From the NCBI RefSeq assembly GCF_036898095.1, contig NC_090751.1, positions 44,261,895 through 44,325,894 of the forward strand: a stretch of DNA of 64,000 nucleotides, in the 5' to 3' direction. Origin of the DNA: Palaemon carinicauda. Lineage: Eukaryota; Arthropoda; Malacostraca; Decapoda; Palaemonidae. Within the stretch, counting starts at the first letter, position 1. Each line of letters opens with the position of its first letter. Under the pieces are notes generated by a model, which searched no databases, was not told the origin of the DNA, and saw nothing but the letters and a program-made list of their open reading frames with translations. Below, piece by piece: positions 1 to 17,130 of the stretch. Made by a program: the position numbers and the translations under genes.

Positions 1-1879
<1,879 letters not shown>

Positions 1880-2041
1880 AAACTAGACTGTCCTATAAAA
1901 TATTGTGTGTGTGTGTGTGTATGTGTATGTGAAGAGTTTTATTGGGGGCGGTTAAATGTTAAACTAGACTGTCCTATAAAATATTGTGTGTGTGTGTGTG
2001 TATGTGTATGTGAAGAGTTTTATTGGGGGCGGTTAAATGTT
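1880..2041. repeat. Perfect tandem duplication, 81-bp unit x2
   Basis: Bases 1880-1960 are repeated exactly at 1961-2041. Each unit starts AAACTAGACTGTCC, contains a (GT)n run of the same length, and ends GGCGGTTAAATGTT. No difference was seen between the units, even in the normally unstable GT run. This suggests a very recent duplication or an assembly artefact. Confidence 0.95.
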
Positions 2042-5914
<3,873 letters not shown>

Positions 5915-6274
5915 GGCTACTTGTTGAGCAAAGTGAGACCGAAGTAGTTCTCTTATATAAAAGAATGCTGTGGAAGGTGGTGGGTCGCGTGCTGGAAGGA
6001 TATGAAATGGAAGAGAAGGATTCCAGTAGAAGTTGTATTGAGGGGGAAAACCCCAAGGTTGAGAGAGGGAGGTTGGGGGTGGGAGAGAAGGGACCCAAAA
6101 AAAACGCTCATTGTTGTCTGTATAGAACTTTTCCATGGCCGTAGGTATTGTTTGTCAAGATTGATTTCTACTTCTCCTTCCCCTATGGAATGTAGGCTAT
6201 CCCATGTGTAGTTGTTTCTGTTCTTTATCACCTTCGTAGTATCAATTTACTTGTCTCGTAATTACCTAGATAAT

Positions 6275-6344
<70 letters not shown>
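6275..6344. repeat. (CT)n microsatellite
   Basis: About 70 bp of CT with two CC interruptions. It is inverted relative to the AG array at 5811, so the two could pair across 360 bp. Confidence 0.97.
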
Positions 6345-6350
<6 letters not shown>

Positions 6351-6453
6351 CTTGTTTAGTTTTTAATCAACCGATTATTTCTACTGAAGTTTGGTATATA
6401 TTAACTAGAAGAAGTTTTAAACATGTTTAATGAAGGGATTCTTTACATAATTT

Positions 6454-6455
<2 letters not shown>

Positions 6456-6531
<76 letters not shown>
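6456..6531. repeat. (AT)n microsatellite
   Basis: About 76 bp of AT with one G substitution. The next 350 bp are unique and hold a short diverged direct repeat (CATTGTCACACAAAATA near 6726 and a one-base variant near 6786). Confidence 0.95.
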
Positions 6532-6534
<3 letters not shown>

Positions 6535-6876
6535 TCTACTGTGTACAACATTTTAGCGATATATATTAACATTTACTTGTCTTTATTCAAAAGTGGATTA
6601 CTCGAATTGTTTATTTATTCGATGTTATGCCTTCGTGATAATATCATATTGTTAGAGGTGGCTGTATTTATTGAATGAAAACTGTAACAGAAATTAAGAG
6701 TTCCAATTATTGTAAGGCCTGTGGACATTGTCACACAAAATAGGTCAGGTGATGATTTAGTTGAAAACGAACTTTAATGTTGCGGCATTGTCAAACAAAA
6801 TACTCTGAAACAAGCGTTATTTTATAAGCCCTTTGAAGGGTTATACACATACACACATGTATGCATATATATATAC

Positions 6877-6878
<2 letters not shown>

Positions 6879-6929
<51 letters not shown>
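6879..6929. repeat. Compound (AT)n-(GT)n
   Basis: About 26 bp of AT followed by about 25 bp of GT, with degenerate CA/AT repeats just upstream from about 6845. Confidence 0.93.
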
Positions 6930-7036
6930 CTGTATGTGTATGTATGTTTAAATATCAACCGTAATGGCATTTAATATCGAATTTCTACCTTTATAACATA
7001 TATTCACTGGAAATTCATTTATGATAAATTTTTCTG

Positions 7037-7112
7037 ACTGGGCAAGGACTCGAACCGATGTTTCTGAGTCGAAACAGTGTCAGAAGTGACTCTACCAACC
7101 AAGTTACCAAAA
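7037..7112 (-). mobile_element. tRNA-like head of a candidate SINE
   Basis: On the minus strand a putative A box (GGTTGGTAGAGTC, complement of about 7088-7100) is followed about 35 bases later by a B box (GGTTCGAGTCC, complement of 7046-7056). This is the spacing and content of an internal RNA polymerase III promoter. The acceptor and anticodon stems do not fold cleanly, so it is not a functional tRNA gene. The stretch after the B box (downwards from about 7037) would be the SINE body. Which tRNA it came from, and where the element ends, cannot be settled here. Confidence 0.55.
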
Positions 7113-7194
7113 GATATAAGTTCATTTCAAGTCTACTGTACTTATTCCATGGATTGATTTCAAGTCTAAGAACGGGTTCTTGAATTCGACCGGT

Positions 7195-7259
7195 ATATGT
7201 ATATATATATATATATATATATAGAGTGTATATATATATATATATATATATATACAGTG

Positions 7260-7308
<49 letters not shown>

Positions 7309-7330
7309 TTAGATAGATAGATATATGTGT
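7195..7330. repeat. Compound (AT)n/(GT)n/(GATA)n cluster
   Basis: Two AT runs separated by AGAGTG and a third after CAGTG, then a GT run and a short GATA-like run. Tandem slippage of a mixed unit is likely. Confidence 0.93.
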
Positions 7331-7344
7331 GTGCAAGTGTTTTA

Positions 7345-8600
7345 TTATACTACTCACAAAATGATGGAGGTCAATGATACATTTCTAGACATATTACAAG
7401 AGTGTGTATTGTTACTGTCGTTGACACCCAATATACTATCAGATGACTTGCTGTATGTGAAAAAGCCAATTTTTACGTGCATATTGTGACATTGGATGAA
7501 CATGCAACTACAACTTTCATACTTTCACGTAAACGTCAGTTTCAATTCAGTCATGTTGTATTAGTTGTTGGTGCTTTCATTACCATTGGCAATACATTTA
7601 CCACTAACAATAACTCCACAACTCTTTAGACATCGTTTGTCATCCTTGCAATTGGTTAAATGCATTATAATGCTGGAATCTTGGTCTTCACTGTTCAGGC
7701 GCGACTTGCTCCATTTTGGACAGCTATCTTCTTGTGAAATGACCTCCTGAATGCCTCGGATGTGAATGTGTCCACCTAGACGATACGGAATTGTCTTCAT
7801 ACTGTCGGCCTTTCCTCCAGGAGGACATGTGTTTAGATCGCACTGACCGTACTACCACAGGCGGGAACGTTTGAATTGGGCACATGATTATCTCACTTGG
7901 ACACAATGCGTGGCATCCGGTGCTGTTAGCTGTTGAGTCTCGATATTGTCTGGACTTCACTGACTGGGGGCGTAGAGAACATGAATAGTTTAATGATGCC
8001 AGCATCAGTGAACATGACTGTTATGGGGGATAATCAATTATAGTCTATGGAGGATCAGCAGAAACGGAAGAATGAATCTGCATGGGAGAGGCACCATGAC
8101 AGGCGTTCGCTATAAGGATGACATCCCTGATGGGCACAAGAAACCGTACGCTGGTGCTATAACGCCCGTCCCCATCGTGCTAGGGTGGTGGCGGCACTTC
8201 CTAGAACAAGAGACAATTATCTGGATGGAATGGTAGCACGTTTGCCGGACCTAAGCCCTGTTGAGCATGTGAGGAACGTGCTGCAGGTTGCCATTTTCGG
8301 TCGTGTAGCACAGCCAATGACCCTTGAAGAGCTTGGAAATGCCCTCGGGGAAGAATTGAGCAACATTCACATTGACAGCATGGCCCGACTTTACCATGCT
8401 ATCATTCAAGTAGGGGGGGAACACACCCGCTATTAACATTAATTTTGATGCTAAAGAAACCGAAAGACCCTGTCTGTTTACAGTGTATATTTGTTAATCT
8501 CCTTCAATGGCTATATGCAATTTTCTATTGTAATGAAATTGACAACAATCAATATGAAAAATACATAAACTTTCAATGAATTTCTAGATTATTTAATGAG
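7345..8600 (+). mobile_element. Decayed Tc1-like DNA transposon (limits approximate)
   Basis: The core is the broken transposase at about 7740-8436. The flanks on both sides look like the non-coding ends of the same element as I remember the family: ACTCACAAAATGATGGAGG near 7352 on the left, and a run ending TTTCAATGAATTTCTAG near 8587 on the right. I could not pair the two ends convincingly as terminal inverted repeats, nor find a clear TA duplication, so the limits are estimates. The left 400 bp should hold the helix-turn-helix region but I do not recognise it there. Non-autonomous and old. Confidence 0.6.
7740..8436 (+). pseudogene. Tc1/mariner-type transposase, frameshifted and nonsense-riddled
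   Basis: The enzyme would cut and paste the element at TA sites through a DDE/D catalytic triad. The C-terminal part is open from 8185: PDLSPVEHV (the region of the last acidic catalytic residue in Tc1 enzymes), then LEELGNALGEE, ending GGEHTRY and a stop, which is the usual Tc1 C-terminal ending. Upstream, pieces scattered over the frames match the family order: RRERLNWAHDYLTWTQ near 7860, a middle part with FNDASISEHDCYGG near 7990, and a MTGVRYRDD-like stretch near 8100. Several stops and frameshifts separate these, and the central catalytic Asp region is unreadable. It cannot encode an active protein. Family assignment is confident; activity is ruled out. Confidence 0.85.
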
Positions 8601-9260
8601 GTACCTCTTAAACCAACTCCTATTTTATGTTCTCGATCACTTTTAGTTGATTTGCTGCTCTCAGAACATGTGGTCCCTATTAAATTGTGAATATATAATA
8701 TATATACTTGTGAATATTTATCAATTTAGATGTGATAATTTTTCTAAAGTACATATACTTGTTTTCTTTTAATTTATTGTCCATGTTTTGTTCATCTTAG
8801 TTATTGCTGATCATCTATTTTTAGTATGGGAGGGGTTACTCTAAATTATTTTTTTTTTATTTAAATAGCTGAACATTTTTTTTGCAGGATTTGGACGAAA
8901 AATTTGTTTTAGACTTTCGGGTAGTGAATTCATTTTAGCTATTATTGGTTTTGAAGACTTGGTAATAACGGCCTCCTCTTAAGTCTAATTTTTTTTTAAA
9001 TTCGAAGGTAATATTAAGCGGAAATTCATATTGCCTTTATCGTAATTTTTACTTTTACCTGCACTTCATGGTTCATGGGGTCATTATCTACGCATATAGA
9101 GGATTATTGATTGTTCTCCCTTTTTGCGGCAAATATACAATGGAAGACTGTCTTCGTGTGTTTCTGTTGAATACAGGTTACTTTAGTGCAAGAAAGGAAT
9201 CGCTTTTGTATTTACTGATAGATTTCTAGGAATATTCTTTTTTGAAAGGCTATTGTAAAG

Positions 9261-9261
<1 letters not shown>
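8601..9261. other. Unique sequence, no gene seen
   Basis: AT-rich DNA with short T runs. No open frame, repeat or motif stands out. Confidence 0.5.
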
Positions 9262-9311
<50 letters not shown>

Positions 9312-9380
9312 GGCACTCAAGAATATGGGCTTATCCATTAGTATAATCAAGCACATTCATTCGGTTTAATGTTCACAAAA

Positions 9381-9445
<65 letters not shown>
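9262..9445. repeat. (AG)n and (CT)n arrays facing each other
   Basis: AG occupies 9262-9308 and CT 9383-9445, separated by 74 bp of unique DNA. As inverted complements they could form a hairpin of more than 40 bp. Confidence 0.96.
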
Positions 9446-9449
<4 letters not shown>

Positions 9450-11130
9450 TATATATAGAAATATATCAGTGTTATTTTGAACTTTCATTCCATATTTTCA
9501 GTTCATTATCATAAATTAGTTTTATAATATCCTTATTCTTTACTAGAACTGGTAAATCCGTTCCCATTCCCATAGTTCATTAATTGGATTACTTATTCTG
9601 AGCTTCGTATATCCAATATTATAGACACCGTAGTAGCATCGATTGTTAATTGTCCACATTACAGTTGCCTGCACGGCTTAGGGAGATTGCTTATGCCGTC
9701 TGCACATCTGATTTGCATTGAGTTGGCGACTCGTTGATTGTTGTTACTATAGGCAGTCTTTGAAGAGATCCATATTCAAACCTAAGCATGCATACCATGC
9801 GGTAGTTGAGCGATCTATATATATTAAGGAAAATTGAGCTTGTTTGGATATTTGAAGTAGGTAAAGTAAAGAAGCCGATAGAACTCAATCACAAACAAAT
9901 ATCCAAAATATAAAGTGTTATGGAATAGGAACATTATACCGTTGTCCGAAAGATAAATGTGTTTATCTTCAATTAGGTGGTTTAATGTTAAGGGGGAAGT
10001 GGTCACAAATGTAAGGTGTTGATGTGTCTAAATACTTTGGGACGTGCATAGTTTATAAACTTCCTCGCTATTAACATCGCTGTGAGGTTTTTTTTTATCA
10101 TCTGGTAGTCGAAATCTAGCTGTAGATTTTGCGTGAACTACTTTCCGCTCATTTCTTAGATTTGCCAGTTTTACGATATGTATTTTGTGTGTACCACCTT
10201 CCAGGGGAGAGATTATTTGCTTTCAAATTTGCTTCTGGAACCTCTTTACAAGGGTTTTTGATGTTCACATTTGTTGGCATATGTCTCCACCTAGGGAGAT
10301 TGAAGGTTACCCATGTATTTCAGTAACCAACTAATAAGCTCCTAAATCCCGCTACATCTTTTATGTTCTTACACGAGCTTGTTTCCTAAAAACAAGATTT
10401 ATATCCTAATCAGAGTATTTCTTGCCCATCTCGTTTCCCTACAATACTGTAAGAAATTAGAAATAGCCAAAGTAAAAACGGTACATAGCGACTTCTCTTA
10501 GCAGGAGGATGCGCATTTATGGATCTTAGATCTTTAATAGATATTAGACACAAATAACACATATTTTAGTAATGATATTCTATTTGTAATGAATGACATT
10601 TTAAGATTTCTCAAAAGAAATGGTGTAACCACATACAATAATTGTTTGTACTTCGAAGCACCTTTGCGAATTTTGATCATTGTGGGATTTTACATCAATT
10701 GTTTTCAGCAATGACAGCCTTTTTCTCTGCTCAGTGGACTGTTGCTTTTATTGCCGATATCATTACCACCTCTTTTCCCCTCTTTCATATTTATTGTCTT
10801 TATCCAACTATTTCCTCCCTCCTGATATTATTGGCCTTTATTAGATGTTGTCGTTTTTCTTCCCTTCGTCGTCGTTTCCCCCGTCTACTCAAATTTGAAG
10901 TCATCCAGTAAGCTGTATGTTGGTATCAGGTAATTGCTGCATATGTTGGACTGGATGGCAGGGGGATTTGATCATGTATTCATGGAGTTGTTCATGTAGA
11001 AACATTCCATTAGATGAATAACCAGTTTAGCATTTTTCTCTCCTGAATTTATTGCTATCCTGATATTTTTCAAATCTCTTATATTTACTCACAAATGCAG
11101 TCACATACGCACAGATACAAACATACAGAT
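9446..11130. other. Unique sequence, no gene supported
   Basis: Open frames of 60-89 codons occur on both strands (the longest at 10642-10911, plus). Their composition is generic and no domain is recognisable. Confidence 0.45.
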
Positions 11131-11146
11131 ATACACACACACGCGC

Positions 11147-11183
<37 letters not shown>

Positions 11184-11196
11184 CGTATGTGTGTGT
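11131..11196. repeat. Alternating purine-pyrimidine tract (AC-GC-GT-AT)
   Basis: A run of CA repeats, a CGCGCG core and GT repeats form a near-perfect palindrome of about 28 bp, followed directly by about 22 bp of AT and another GT stretch. The whole segment alternates purine and pyrimidine. Confidence 0.93.
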
Positions 11197-11658
11197 TTGG
11201 AATAACTAGAACTTTTTCTTTATTATTTTGCTATATTTTTAGTCCCATTTAATGTTTGACAACTCTTTCTGGAAATTTTATTCGCTCATAGCCTTTATTA
11301 TTTGAGTTATAGTTCATAGTTCATTTTTACTCAACAGATTTCCATGTTATATATAAAGTTCGTAATGGTAACAACGCACCATCATCCCCTTAATTTAATT
11401 GCCCTTATGTAAGCTGTCGCGTGATGAAGCCCTCGAAGTGATGGAGTGGTAGAATGGCCATACCTTTTGGCGTAAACATCTACCACGGTATATTTTTGAA
11501 ACAGTCCATTGGGAACACTTTCGTTTATGCACTTGTCGTCTCATTATTTGATTTGCTTGTCTTTAGAATGCTACTTACTTTCATCATACCACAATTTAGC
11601 TGTTTTTTTATTTTAATGAACTATGAAGTTTTCTTTTCAATTTACGTAATTGAAGAGT

Positions 11659-11695
<37 letters not shown>

Positions 11696-13343
11696 GTTTA
11701 TACCTTTCGATATCTTAATTTTTTCCGTAAATATGAAATGATTTATTCATTTCTTTTGTTTACGCGCTCTTTGTTGTACTCTGAAGTTTTGCTTACTTTG
11801 TTTAATGGATATTTATAAATGAATATCCGTTCGACGTATCTGTATGCGTAAAGTTGAATAATTTGATTTTAAAACACGATTGGATTATTGTGCTTTCGAT
11901 GATTATTTGTTTGTCCAAATGGAGAAATGCTTTGGTGAATGACTCGCCAGAAGTGAATTTCCAACCTCGAGATAATCGCATCAGCATCGACCTTCCGTTC
12001 TGAGCTGTGACTTCAAACTTGGGATTCGCTAGTTCTTTTAGGCCAGGACCAGTAACTTTCACATGCTATTTCGTGGTTATATTTATATTTGTGTACTTAT
12101 TTAGTTGTTTTATATGTTTTGTGTCGTGGTTTTGTTGTACAATTCGTGTTTTTGTAGAGGATTTTAGCATTTTTCCTTTGAAACCATGCTCCAAATTTGA
12201 TGGTAAAATCATTAAAATAAAGGCAGTTTTAACTTTTTATTGTATTTCATAAGAACAAAGTCCTTCGAGTCTTATATAAAATCATATGAATACTGATATC
12301 GGATGTAAGTAAATCTTTACATATTTTTCTATTAAATGTGTATAATGATGAAGTTAGTAATTCAATAATTCAATGTTCCTTTAAATATTGCATTAAATGC
12401 CTATTATGAAATCTTTCAATTTTCATGGACCCCTTCTTTTTCTAGTTTTTGATTTAACAGGGCCTCACCATCAAAGTTGCTTGTCACATCGGCCTCACTA
12501 AAAAAAAAAGTAGTATATTGGCAGTGAAAATGTTATTTGCAGTTTTGAATGAGGTAGTTATGAATAACAGACTACTGCAGGGTTTTAACTTTTCAAGAAT
12601 GTATTCTGCGCGCAAAAAATATGTCGTTATCCCACTATTTCTTTCTTTCCTTCTTAAATTAAAAGAACTATATCTGGAGTCATTTGAAACCTCCCTCTCT
12701 CTATCTTTGGCTCCTACCTCTACCTCCACCACCTTCACCTTCACCTTCATCTTCATCTTCATCTGTAAGGAGCCTGTTGCATATCTGGCACAGCTTCAAC
12801 CCTTGTCTTCCAACTTTTCCGCCTCGATGTGCGAATCTTTCTGCTGTTTTTTCTTGCATTTTACGGAGAGTCCAAGATTAAACAGTCTCTTCTCAGTCAT
12901 TATTTAGAATTACGTGCTCTTTAAATGTTCAAATTCATTTTATTTTAGGGAGAGTACGTGGAATGTTTGTGTTTTAACAAAGAACTGTGTTTAGTGGAGT
13001 AAACAACATGGAACTTATAAGGACTATCATGATTTAATATTATTATTATGAATATTATTATAATCAATCCGGTGGTAAATAATGTTTGCTTGAGATTTAG
13101 AGTTTTGTTTTATGAATATAAACATTTAAATAAGAAATCAAATAAACTCTGGGTATACAACATTAATGTAAGAGAAATTTGAGTGCGTTAATTTCGCCTT
13201 TGTTTTTATTTTACGACACTTAAGAAATTGAATCGTCTTAATCTCCCTCATGGGGGAAATAAATGAACAGCTGTTTAGACCTCAGGATTAGCCTAATTGG
13301 TGTAGTTGATTGCAGAAAGTTATGGCTCTTCCAACATTATAGT

Positions 13344-13349
<6 letters not shown>
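11197..13349. other. Unique sequence, no gene supported
   Basis: Contains a short AT array at about 11664-11692 and an imperfect pyrimidine-rich CTTCAC-type repeat near 12715-12762. Frames at 11454, 12007 and 12518 (plus) have no family signature. Confidence 0.45.

Positions 13350-13432
<83 letters not shown>
13350..13432. repeat. Compound (AT)n-(GT)n-(AG)n
   Basis: About 27 bp of AT, a short ATAGTG bridge, about 10 bp of GT and about 42 bp of AG lie side by side. Confidence 0.95.
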
Positions 13433-13436
<4 letters not shown>

Positions 13437-14270
13437 GGGTGTGTATAAATATTCAGTATATACATTTATTGGTTTCGTGTTTTTGGTTTTGATTTAATAT
13501 AAAACATCATCGCTTATATAGCAGCTCCTCAAAATTCTCCAATTACCAAAATATATCTTCTTCCGTTGTGGATAATTTTCGATAGATTCGACAGATTCGA
13601 AATTCCTTTGCCTTCTTTTGTGCTTCGCAGCTAGAAATCTCTTTAAGGGGGTCGAGTAAATGCATCGTGAAGAATTTCTAAAGGAATTCTACCCGCAATA
13701 TTTGTCTTCAAAGAATCATCCTTTTAAGTTTTTTGGACGAGTGGCGTTGTCCTGTATGGTGGATTATCATGACCCATGATACATTGGATCGTCAGTTGAA
13801 TTTTAAAGTATTTTTTTTATTTCAAAAGATATAATTTTAAGAAACCATTTTCATTTTTTATTCATTGGCAAATAAACTTAAGAAACGAACTTGTGGCCTC
13901 ATTAATAGAAGCCATTGCTAGGCTCAATCTTTCTGTAATGATTTTTAGGCCATTCATTGTTTATCATGCACCTTAAGGTTTGGGATACTTGAAGGTTCTC
14001 TGCCTTTTTTCTTTCAATAATTATGATACCTTAACGTATTTGTAATATTTTCTATCATTATTGTGTTAGTGTTAGATTTTCAGGTGCGAATGAGCTCAAG
14101 TTCGATGAAATGTGTAAGATATATAACATACGCACGTAAGGAAGTTTAATTGTTTAACTGAAAGGTTGCAGAAATATATACAAAACGCCAACTATAAATA
14201 TTTTGGCAAATGATGAGCGTGAGCGGTATGATGAAAATTTAATTTTTATTTTTATCTAGTGCTTAAAACC
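13433..14270. other. Unique sequence, no gene seen
   Basis: AT-rich, no frame above noise and no recognisable repeat. Confidence 0.5.
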
Positions 14271-14275
14271 TATTT

Positions 14276-14277
<2 letters not shown>

Positions 14278-14313
<36 letters not shown>

Positions 14314-14347
14314 ATATATATATATGTATATATGTGTATGTATATAT

Positions 14348-14378
<31 letters not shown>

Positions 14379-14381
14379 CAT
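14278..14381. repeat. Interrupted (AT)n array
   Basis: Two AT runs with TGTATGTATATATAAAATT-type interruptions between them. Confidence 0.95.
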
Positions 14382-14549
14382 ACTCTTATACTGCTGATTC
14401 CTGGCTTGCATTCGATTATAGACTATTTGCTCATAAATTCTCCCACTTGTAAATGGATAACATCTTTTATTGGGGTCAAAGAAAACGGCGTTGGGGTATC
14501 AACTTCACTCCCAAAGAATTATTAGATCCCCAGAAGTCTGAATTAATCA

Positions 14550-14563
14550 CACACGCACACACA

Positions 14564-14608
<45 letters not shown>

Positions 14609-14610
14609 AG

Positions 14611-14645
<35 letters not shown>

Positions 14646-14655
14646 GTATATATAG
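14550..14655. repeat. Compound (CA)n-(CT)n-(AT)n-(GTAT)n
   Basis: A short CA run, about 43 bp of CT, about 24 bp of AT and four GTAT units. Frames crossing it are simple-repeat translations. Confidence 0.95.
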
Positions 14656-15414
14656 TGTGTTTGTGTTTGTATATATGTAAATATATATGTTTGTGTGTTT
14701 ATAGATGTATTTATATTCAATAAGCGTTTGCATTTGGGTGTAATGGAGATTTGTTCTTAATTATAATATCACCTTAAACAAAATTCTAGACCACTTATAT
14801 TCGGTACATGCACACCTTAAAGAATAGAAAAAATTATATGTGGAAATATGTGGAAAAAAAAAATTAGAGAACCATATCTGGTTGAAATAATTGTACACTA
14901 AACCGTAACTATATGATTGAAAATTATGTATTACCTGCAATTAGTACTCCACAGAATTTGTACACATAATTATTTTAACAATGGCAAAATTTATATAGAA
15001 ATAAAAGAAAAAAGGATATAGAATAAGACCAAATTTCTAAACAAATAGAAAATCGCCAAAATCTGAAATGATTCAACACCCACCTACTGGATGAAAGGAG
15101 TCGCGCGGAGTGGGTTCAGGGGGTGGGTTGCTTTGAAGATTTCATCCTATTGGTCCGAGATCGGTAATGCAAGTAGTAGCTTAGAGTTTTTTATTTTCAT
15201 ATATGGAAAGATTTTATGAAATGTTATGAATTCAGTACAAACTTAACATATTTCTTATAAATAAAACACATTTGGCTGCCCTTTCGATACAGATCTAACA
15301 TGTTGTACAGGGTTACTTTCGTAATTTACTTGTAGCACCATATCGCATGTTGTTAATATTGAATACGGGGACAACACATTCCCTTGCAGTACTTCACTGT
15401 TCACTGGAAATTCA
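14656..15414. other. Unique sequence, no gene seen
   Basis: AT-rich with several A homopolymers near 14855-14863. A slightly GC-richer patch lies at 15080-15160, without an open frame. Confidence 0.5.
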
Positions 15415-15450
15415 TTTGAAAGGACTCCATTAACATAAACTTTACACTTG
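15415..15450 (+). repeat. Source copy of a 36-bp segment duplicated into the LINE downstream
   Basis: The 36 bases starting TTTGAAAGGACTCC and ending TTTACACTTG recur with one mismatch at 15854-15889 inside a LINE remnant. Here they sit in ordinary flanking sequence, which makes this the likely donor. Confidence 0.9.
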
Positions 15451-15512
15451 CTATGTTGTTATTGTTCTTAAACTTCTCTTTTAGTTTTTCTTATTTCTTT
15501 TCCTCACGAGGC

Positions 15513-15540
<28 letters not shown>

Positions 15541-15545
<5 letters not shown>

Positions 15546-16112
15546 TTTATCCTCCTCATGGATTTTGTAATGCATAGAACAGTTGGGGATGGCGGGGAAG
15601 GATTGGGCTGGATTGGTAACGGACATTGGTGGACCTAGAATATGCTGATGACGCTGTCCTTATTAGCAAAACGCCGCAGGACTTGCAAAGATTGCTTACC
15701 AGAATGCATGAAATATCACATGAGGTTGGGCTCAAGATAAACAGAAGAATGACAGAGATGGTGAGAACTTTATACGGAATGGAAGATGAAATATCATTGG
15801 AAAGAGAAAGGATTAAATAGAGGTGGAATCATTTAAATATTTAGGAATTATGGTTTGAAAGGACTCCATTAACATTAACTTTACACTTGAGAAGAGATGA
15901 ACAGTATATTGGGAGGAGAGTGATGGAAATGAGGTACAGGGAACGAGAAGGAGAGGGAGACCAAAGCGAAGGTGGATGGACTGTATCAAGGATGACCTTC
16001 GATCAAAGGGATTAACCGGTGATGAGGTCTGGGACAGAGGTAGATGGAGAAAGCTGACCAGAAATATCGACCCCACATAGAAGTGACAAAAGATGTAGAC
16101 AAAGAAGATGAT
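15541..16112 (+). mobile_element. LINE fragment (reverse transcriptase core to 3' end), internally deleted
   Basis: Non-LTR retrotransposon remnant. The left edge abuts an (AT)n run (15513-15540). The reverse-transcriptase reading starts at LLMDFVM, shifts frame at about 15626 and continues VDLEYADDAVLIS, with the catalytic YADD at 15641-15652. It then runs on through a thumb-like stretch to SFKYLGIM at about 15830-15853. A 36-bp foreign insert (15854-15889) follows. The frame then resumes as RDEQYIGRRV and GRPKRRWMDCIKDDL, ending WRKLTRNIDPT and a stop, the usual C-terminus of a LINE family common in arthropods. The part between SFKYLG and the C-terminus is missing. The catalytic motif is intact but the copy is dead. 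Right after the stop comes GATGATAT and a long (AT)n array. Clade not assigned. Confidence 0.85.
15854..15889 (+). repeat. 36-bp templated insertion at a LINE deletion junction
   Basis: Flanked on both sides by LINE coding sequence (GGAATTATGG to the left, AGAAGAGATGAAC to the right) and 35/36 identical to 15415-15450. It sits exactly where about 200 or more bases of LINE are missing. Confidence 0.88.
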
Positions 16113-16122
16113 ATATATATAC

Positions 16123-16173
<51 letters not shown>

Positions 16174-16256
16174 ATATATATATACAGTATATTTATGTAT
16201 ATATATATATATATATGTATATACAGTATATATATTTATATATATATATATAATAA
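16111..16256. repeat. Interrupted (AT)n array at a LINE 3' end
   Basis: About 140 bp of AT with ACATAT, CAGTAT and TTATGT interruptions, starting within 10 bases of the LINE tail. Confidence 0.95.
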
Positions 16257-16930
16257 TGTTTATATATATAGACAATTAGATAGGTATATTGTGGAAAATA
16301 ACTGAGTATTTGCATGCTTATGCATTATATGTTTAAAAAAATTGAAACCCGCTGTGTTGTTTATAGAAAAGGTGTATATTCATCTGCAGTTTATTTCGTA
16401 TGAGATTTTGAAGAGGTTCACATATTATGTTGATTTCGTAATCGACTCTGACAGTCAAGACCCCGGGCACGTTAAAATGCAGCCGGGTCTCTGTACAAGG
16501 CTGGCTCTAATGCGTAATGGGATATTTGTGTTGTGTTAGCAGCGGTCGCCAACCCGAGGGGAAAGGAAACCGGTGTAGTTCCATTTGATTCTTTCCTTTC
16601 TTAAACCTTTTTATTTTTTTTCTCTTGTGTTCTTTTTTTGTCGTTAGTAGCAGGCATTCTGCTTGCATGAGTTCCATGGGCGGTGAATAGTGGAAAGGAA
16701 GAAAGAAATGGGAATAATAGGACATAGGAGTGGAATAGAGCTGTTCAGAGAAACATAAATATTTTGGGCGTTGGATATTCGCGCCCTATTTTCATGCGCT
16801 TTTTGTCGTTGATATTCGGAGAAAGAGAAGAAGAGTAGGTTTAAAGACCTATTATTTTTTATTCAGAAGTTAGGGATATATTTTTTGTCGTTTAGTGTTT
16901 ACTTATTTTCCAATGTGCAGCGAGCCAATA
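16257..16930. other. Unique sequence, no gene supported
   Basis: A 65-codon plus frame at 16342-16539 has no motif. A small GC-richer patch lies near 16450-16500. Nothing else seen. Confidence 0.45.
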
Positions 16931-17000
16931 TATTTGTTGCTTTCATATAATTTGTTTTATCAAATGTATTTGTTGCTTTCATATAATTTATTTTATCATT
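16931..17000. repeat. 36-bp tandem duplication
   Basis: TATTTGTTGCTTTCATATAA starts at 16931 and again at 16967. The two units continue with only a G/A difference. Very local duplication just before the AT array. Confidence 0.9.
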
Positions 17001-17021
17001 TGATAGTTCAGCAGCTAATGT

Positions 17022-17046
17022 TGTATATATATATATATATATATAT

Positions 17047-17077
<31 letters not shown>

Positions 17078-17081
17078 AAAT

Positions 17082-17130
<49 letters not shown>
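17022..17130. repeat. Tandem (AT)n blocks
   Basis: AT runs separated by AAATT occur twice at nearly the same spacing, then a final run that touches the LINE fragment at 17131. Confidence 0.95.

Noticed and set aside
7037..7112. Functional tRNA gene
   Set aside because: A and B boxes are present but the acceptor and anticodon stems do not pair; better read as a SINE head.
10642..10911. 89-codon hydrophobic plus frame
   Set aside because: Hydrophobic residues follow from T-rich DNA; no start context or family match.
12684..12881. Pro-Ser-rich frame at a CTTCAC-type repeat
   Set aside because: Direct translation of an imperfect pyrimidine repeat; the opposite strand gives Lys-Met-Val runs.
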